This document shows, piece by piece, positions 62,105 to 64,000 of a DNA stretch of 64,000 nt. The translations under genes were made by a program, and so were the position numbers. The notes beneath the pieces were generated by a model that worked only from the letters and a program-made list of their open reading frames with translations, made no database searches and had not been told where the DNA came from. The stretch covers positions 9,895,690 through 9,959,689 of the forward strand of contig CM060463.1 of the NCBI GenBank assembly GCA_030544235.1, read 5' to 3'. Position 1 is the stretch's first letter. Each line of letters opens with the position of its first letter. Source of the DNA: Lepturacanthus savala. Its lineage: Eukaryota > Chordata > Actinopteri > Scombriformes > Trichiuridae.

Positions 62105-64000
62105 GTGAATAAATGCTTGGATGAAAACGCAAGAAGAAAAAAAAAAAAAGAAAATTTGCATAATTTTCACGCTTGTAGGGGGGTGTATTTGTCAGTGTAT
62201 TGATCTGCGAATAAATCATGACTGACCCGGATGTGACGTCATGGTACGTCAGTCACGAAACATTATGCCATGCTGTAGTTTAAAAAAACTGGCGGTGGAG
62301 GAAATCGGATGGCATGTGTAGGGGGACAAAGAAACAGAAACATTTCTACAGTAAATAGAAGAAGTGAACATTAAAGCCATTCTTGATGGAAAACAACACA
62401 GAAATCTATGAAGAGTCACGGAGGCAGATGAGTGCCAAAGTATCGACAGTCAGCTGAGTGTCAACTGTTGTCATGGATGCATCCATGCGCTCTTTTGACA
62501 TAATCTTACAGTGAACTCTCACTCTCCCAATAATGGCAAACCAATAACGAATGGAAAAGGGCATCAGTTCACATTTTCTTTTTGCGCATTTCACAAAAAT
62601 CCATCCTCAGTCTTTGATAAATCTGGATGGACACCCAGTTACCGTTGCTCAATAAAAACCTTTAAACTGGAGGCCGGATGCTTCTTAGACCACAATATCT
62701 TGCTTTTCTTTTTTCTGCAACATATTAAATACAGAAGATGGAACATGTGGGCTTTGTCGTTGTTAAAAAGTCACCTTTGAAGTAAACTAAGTGAACTAAG
62801 TGATAAAAAACAAGTCACAGGAAATGTTGCTACTGTTTTAAGGGGATAATATGTTGCTTGGAAATGAGCTTTCACTGTCAGGTCACAGCCTGTAAACCGC
62901 TCTCCGATGTCCCACCCACTCAGAATAAATTTTTCAGGTTTCGTACCTGCTATGTCGTGCACCGCCCTCCGTCATGCAAACTGTTGCAACCAGAGTGCTC
63001 GTGCAGATAGATATTCTGCATTCTATTCCATTATAAATGTTGTCATCATTATCGGTTGCCAATTCATTTCGACAAGGTATTCCACGATTGCTGCACTTCC
63101 CCATCTCCTTCTACATGTCCTTGTAGCCGTCTTTTTAAGTTTTTCTACTTACACCTTCTTCTCGTTGGAGCATGTTAGCACTTCAGCCCTCTCTCCTCTC
63201 CAGTTGCCCCCTTTCCTGCGAGCTGACAGTCGTTCTCGGGAGCGGCGGCGGGCAGCGGCAGCAGCCGCCTGTAAATGGCTGCCTGATGAAAAGTGACATT
63301 TTCACAGAAGCCTGCGAGAGAGGCGGTGTGAGCTCTACTGTTTCCAGCACAAAGTGCTCCTAATTGCCTGGTCGCATTTGTGAGACCTAGCTGACAAACT
63401 CGTGCAAATCAATAATTCTGCTCAGGGAAAGATGCGGGGACACAGGGCCTCTCGCCCTGATACGTGCTGCGAGGACATACACACATGCATACAGATGCGC
63501 ACACATACCGCAGGCGTACATACGCACATGCACGCACATGCACGCACACGCACGCACAAGCTGCCTCTCCACCTCACCACCTCTGCGCTGTCTGCCTTAA
63601 ATGGCAGTGTTTATCCGTGATCCTAAGACAAATAGGGAGAGAGCATCAGAGCATTAAGGGCAGCCACGGTGTCGCTGAAGGCTGAAATAATGGATGGTGG
63701 AAATGGCAGAAGACCCAGTGCTGCTCATTAGTAAATGGACTGCAGAGGTGGAAACTTTGTCCCACTAGCTACACAGAGGACAAAGCAGCATGGCTTAAAA
63801 TAGGGGCTTATTTAACCGATTTCTGTTGTTTGTGCACTCCGGCTCCGCTAATAGCTTTCACTCGAAAAGTTGCTTGCCAAAGAGCAGTGAATGTCACGGC
63901 AATTTGCAAAGTGTGATTGACTTGTTTCTCTGTGTGAAAATGAGTTTTCACCCGCATCCTGTTCCTTCTTTTTAATATTTTCCAAAACAAAAACCAAAAA

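Larger units (their letters stand above)
53553..64000 (+). other. cdh4: cdh4 downstream intron, runs off the window
   Basis: At least 10.4 kb follow the donor GTAGGG. The next exon should complete the Gly codon and encode EC2 strands (TYVMTV-like), and nothing of that kind was seen. The intron contains a probable LTR, a SINE, CTC and poly-A tracts and two mixed-composition blocks near 61.0 and 61.5 kb. Long pyrimidine-rich frames near 60.5-60.9 kb are not genes. 53.6-56.3 and 57.1-58.2 kb show nothing recognisable. Confidence 0.85.

Noticed and set aside
53553..64000. Search for the next EC2 exon
   Set aside because: No TYVMTV or NDADD-like coding string with splice sites was seen; it probably lies beyond the window.

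Overview
The window is teleost fish nuclear DNA, probably percomorph. It is vertebrate-like because four short GC-rich protein-coding blocks with consensus splice sites sit in about 63 kb of AT-richer sequence full of microsatellites and short non-autonomous transposons. The fish assignment rests on the repeat families: a tRNA-derived SINE, piggyBac/hAT/Tc1-like MITEs of the kinds common in fish, and a fish-type interspersed repeat at 47.7 kb. There are no operons, phage, CRISPR arrays or intact transposase or reverse-transcriptase genes.

One gene can be supported: part of cdh4 (R-cadherin, retinal cadherin, a classical type I cadherin) on the + strand. Four consecutive coding exons are visible: 21747-21973 (prodomain), 29818-30000 (end of prodomain, furin-type site RRQKR, start of the mature protein DWVIPP), 49607-49762 (middle of EC1) and 53408-53552 (end of EC1 with the HAV motif, EC1-EC2 calcium linker, start of EC2). 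Reading frame and splice phase are continuous across all four, and mature residue numbering gives W2, E11, D67, E69, H79-A80-V81 and D103 at their family positions. Compared from memory with CDH2 and CDH4, the sequence fits CDH4. The signal-peptide exons and the exons after EC2 begins were not found and probably lie outside the window.

Layout. 1-21746: upstream intron or 5' flank, with a CpG-rich block at about 1.38-1.84 kb, a nested pair of piggyBac-like MITEs at 4.6-5.5 kb, an AT-rich inverted-repeat element at 5.6-5.9 kb, a 37-base G run at 8.7 kb, an hAT-type fragment at 17.8 kb and a Tc1-like MITE at 20.1 kb. 21974-29817: intron with a perfect 30-bp palindrome beside an hAT-like MITE, a probable solo LTR and a second Tc1-like MITE copy. 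30001-49606: a 19.6-kb intron with a small fold-back MITE 79 bp after the donor, an hAT-like MITE, a piggyBac-like copy, long (AT)n tracts and a 128-bp (TG)n tract. 49763-53407: a short intron whose acceptor tract contains (TG)6. 53553-64000: downstream intron with a probable LTR at 56.4-57.0 kb and a SINE at 62.0 kb.

I found no undescribed biological system. The points most worth a second look are the nested MITE insertion, the palindrome/hAT junction, the UG-repeat acceptor of the HAV exon, the CpG-rich block far from any visible exon, and a few unique stretches that may be conserved regulatory elements.
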